Positions 4,505 to 5,059 of a stretch of 5,059 nt of DNA are shown piece after piece (the first letter of the stretch is position 1; the number at the start of each line of letters is the position of its first letter). This DNA comes from Campylobacter concisus (GTDB lineage: Bacteria > Campylobacterota > Campylobacteria > Campylobacterales > Campylobacteraceae). A program made the position numbers and the translations under genes. The DNA is taken from assembly GCA_018375265.1 (NCBI GenBank), contig JAHADO010000117.1:1-5059 (forward strand), given 5' to 3'. A model generated the notes under the pieces. That model did not search any database and was not told where the DNA came from. It was given only the letters and a program-made list of their open reading frames with translations.

Positions 4505-5059
4505 TCAGTCGATACTTTTTAGCTTATCTTTATTAAGCCCCTCTTCTATACGCTTGATCTCCTCGCTTCCATCTCTTACGACGCTTTTGTCGTATTTTAG
4601 ATACTCATCTATCTTTTTTGGATATTCGACGTGAGTTAGGATAAATTTAAAGACATTTAGTCTCGCCTCTTTTTTATTGTCACTTGAGACGATGACCCAC
4701 GGCGAGATGCTATTGTGAGAGGCTAGCAGCATCGAGTATTTGGCGATGGAGTATTGGTCCCAAAGTTCTTGCGCTTTTTGATCTACTGGAGAGATTTTAA
4801 ACTGCTTTAGCGGGTCGTTCAGACGCTCTTTGAAGCGCTTTTTTTGCTCCTCTTTTGTGATCGAGAGGTAAATTTTAAAGAAAATGATGCCTGAGTTTAT
4901 GATCATCTCTTCAAATTTTGGCACCTCACGCAAGAACTCTTTATGCTCAGCCTGCGTGCAAAAGCCCATCACTGGCTCAACCCCAGCCCTGTTGTACCAG
5001 CTCCTATCAAAGATGACGATCTCGCCAGCACTTGGCAGATGCGTCACGTATCTTTGAAA
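4505..5059 (-). CDS. ppk2: Polyphosphate kinase 2, PPK2 (C-terminal 184 residues; 5' end outside window)
   Basis: PPK2 uses polyphosphate to phosphorylate nucleoside diphosphates, or runs in reverse, in the cytoplasm. The frame is open from the right edge, starting FQRYVTHLPSAGE, which is internal PPK2 sequence. The GTG at 5047 is therefore Val and not a start. The family signature IVIFDRSWYNRAGVEPVMGF holds the Walker B Asp-Arg (fragment residues 18-19). Further on, the lid region carries KKRFKERLNDPLKQFKIS, then a WDQY segment and a SPWVIVSSDNKKEARL segment, all typical of one-domain PPK2. The Walker A loop should lie in the missing roughly 100 N-terminal residues. The end is charged (EEIKRIEEGLNKDKLKSID). 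C. jejuni has a PPK2 (Cj0604) linked to GTP supply and stress survival; this is the probable counterpart. The stop codon is 8 bases from the terminator hairpin. Its promoter is outside the window. Confidence 0.92.
   Translation of the reverse strand, partial: FQRYVTHLPSAGEIVIFDRSWYNRAGVEPVMGFCTQAEHKEFLREVPKFEEMIINSGIIFFKIYLSITKEEQKKRFKERLNDPLKQFKISPVDQKAQELWDQYSIAKYSMLLASHNSISPWVIVSSDNKKEARLNVFKFILTHVEYPKKIDEYLKYDKSVVRDGSEEIKRIEEGLNKDKLKSID

Noticed and set aside
4410..4634. Plus-strand frame of 74 residues
   Set aside because: It starts inside the membrane-protein gene, crosses the terminator hairpin and runs antisense to ppk2, with no ribosome binding site.
4505..5047. PPK2 as a complete 180-residue protein starting at GTG 5047
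   Set aside because: The upstream codons FQRY in the same frame continue conserved PPK2 sequence, and the Walker A region is missing, so the gene is cut by the window edge.

Overview
The window reads as chromosomal DNA of a Campylobacter, most like the C. concisus/C. curvus/C. showae group. The sequence is AT-rich. It carries a Campylobacter-type major outer membrane porin, a Cj0977-like hotdog protein next to a cmoB-type methyltransferase (a pairing I recall from C. jejuni as Cj0976-Cj0977), and a PPK2 polyphosphate kinase. The species is inferred from protein families recognised by eye, not from a database search. I see no mobile element, CRISPR array, tRNA or rRNA.

Layout. (1) Bases 1-806, minus strand: the N-terminal 268 residues of a Tat-exported transglutaminase-like protein that runs off the left edge. 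(2) Bases 807-898: a divergent promoter region. (3) Bases 899-2485, plus strand: a tight three-gene cluster. It holds a 55-residue lipoprotein, then cmoB starting at a GTG one base after the lipoprotein stop, then a hotdog-fold protein 8 bases after cmoB. A hairpin terminator closes it. (4) Bases 2519-2681: an AT-rich regulatory region with direct repeats and a clear -10 and ribosome binding site. (5) Bases 2682-3911: a MOMP-family porin ending in a strong terminator. (6) Bases 4024-4455: a small four-helix membrane protein with its own TATAAT box. (7) Bases 4460-4497: a long hairpin between convergent genes. (8) Bases 4505-5059, minus strand: the C-terminal 184 residues of PPK2, running off the right edge.

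How the genes relate. CmoB makes the cmo5U34 wobble modification of tRNA. The hotdog protein is related to a flagellar-regulon virulence factor of C. jejuni, and its core resembles the acyl-CoA-sensing domain of FapR. The porin is an independent, apparently highly expressed unit with different codon use. The flanking genes (exported transglutaminase-like protein, membrane protein, PPK2) look like ordinary separate units. The points most worth attention are the short lipoprotein hidden under the longest reading frame of cmoB, the FapR-like character of the hotdog protein, and the organisation of the porin promoter. I see no clear sign of a wholly new system.
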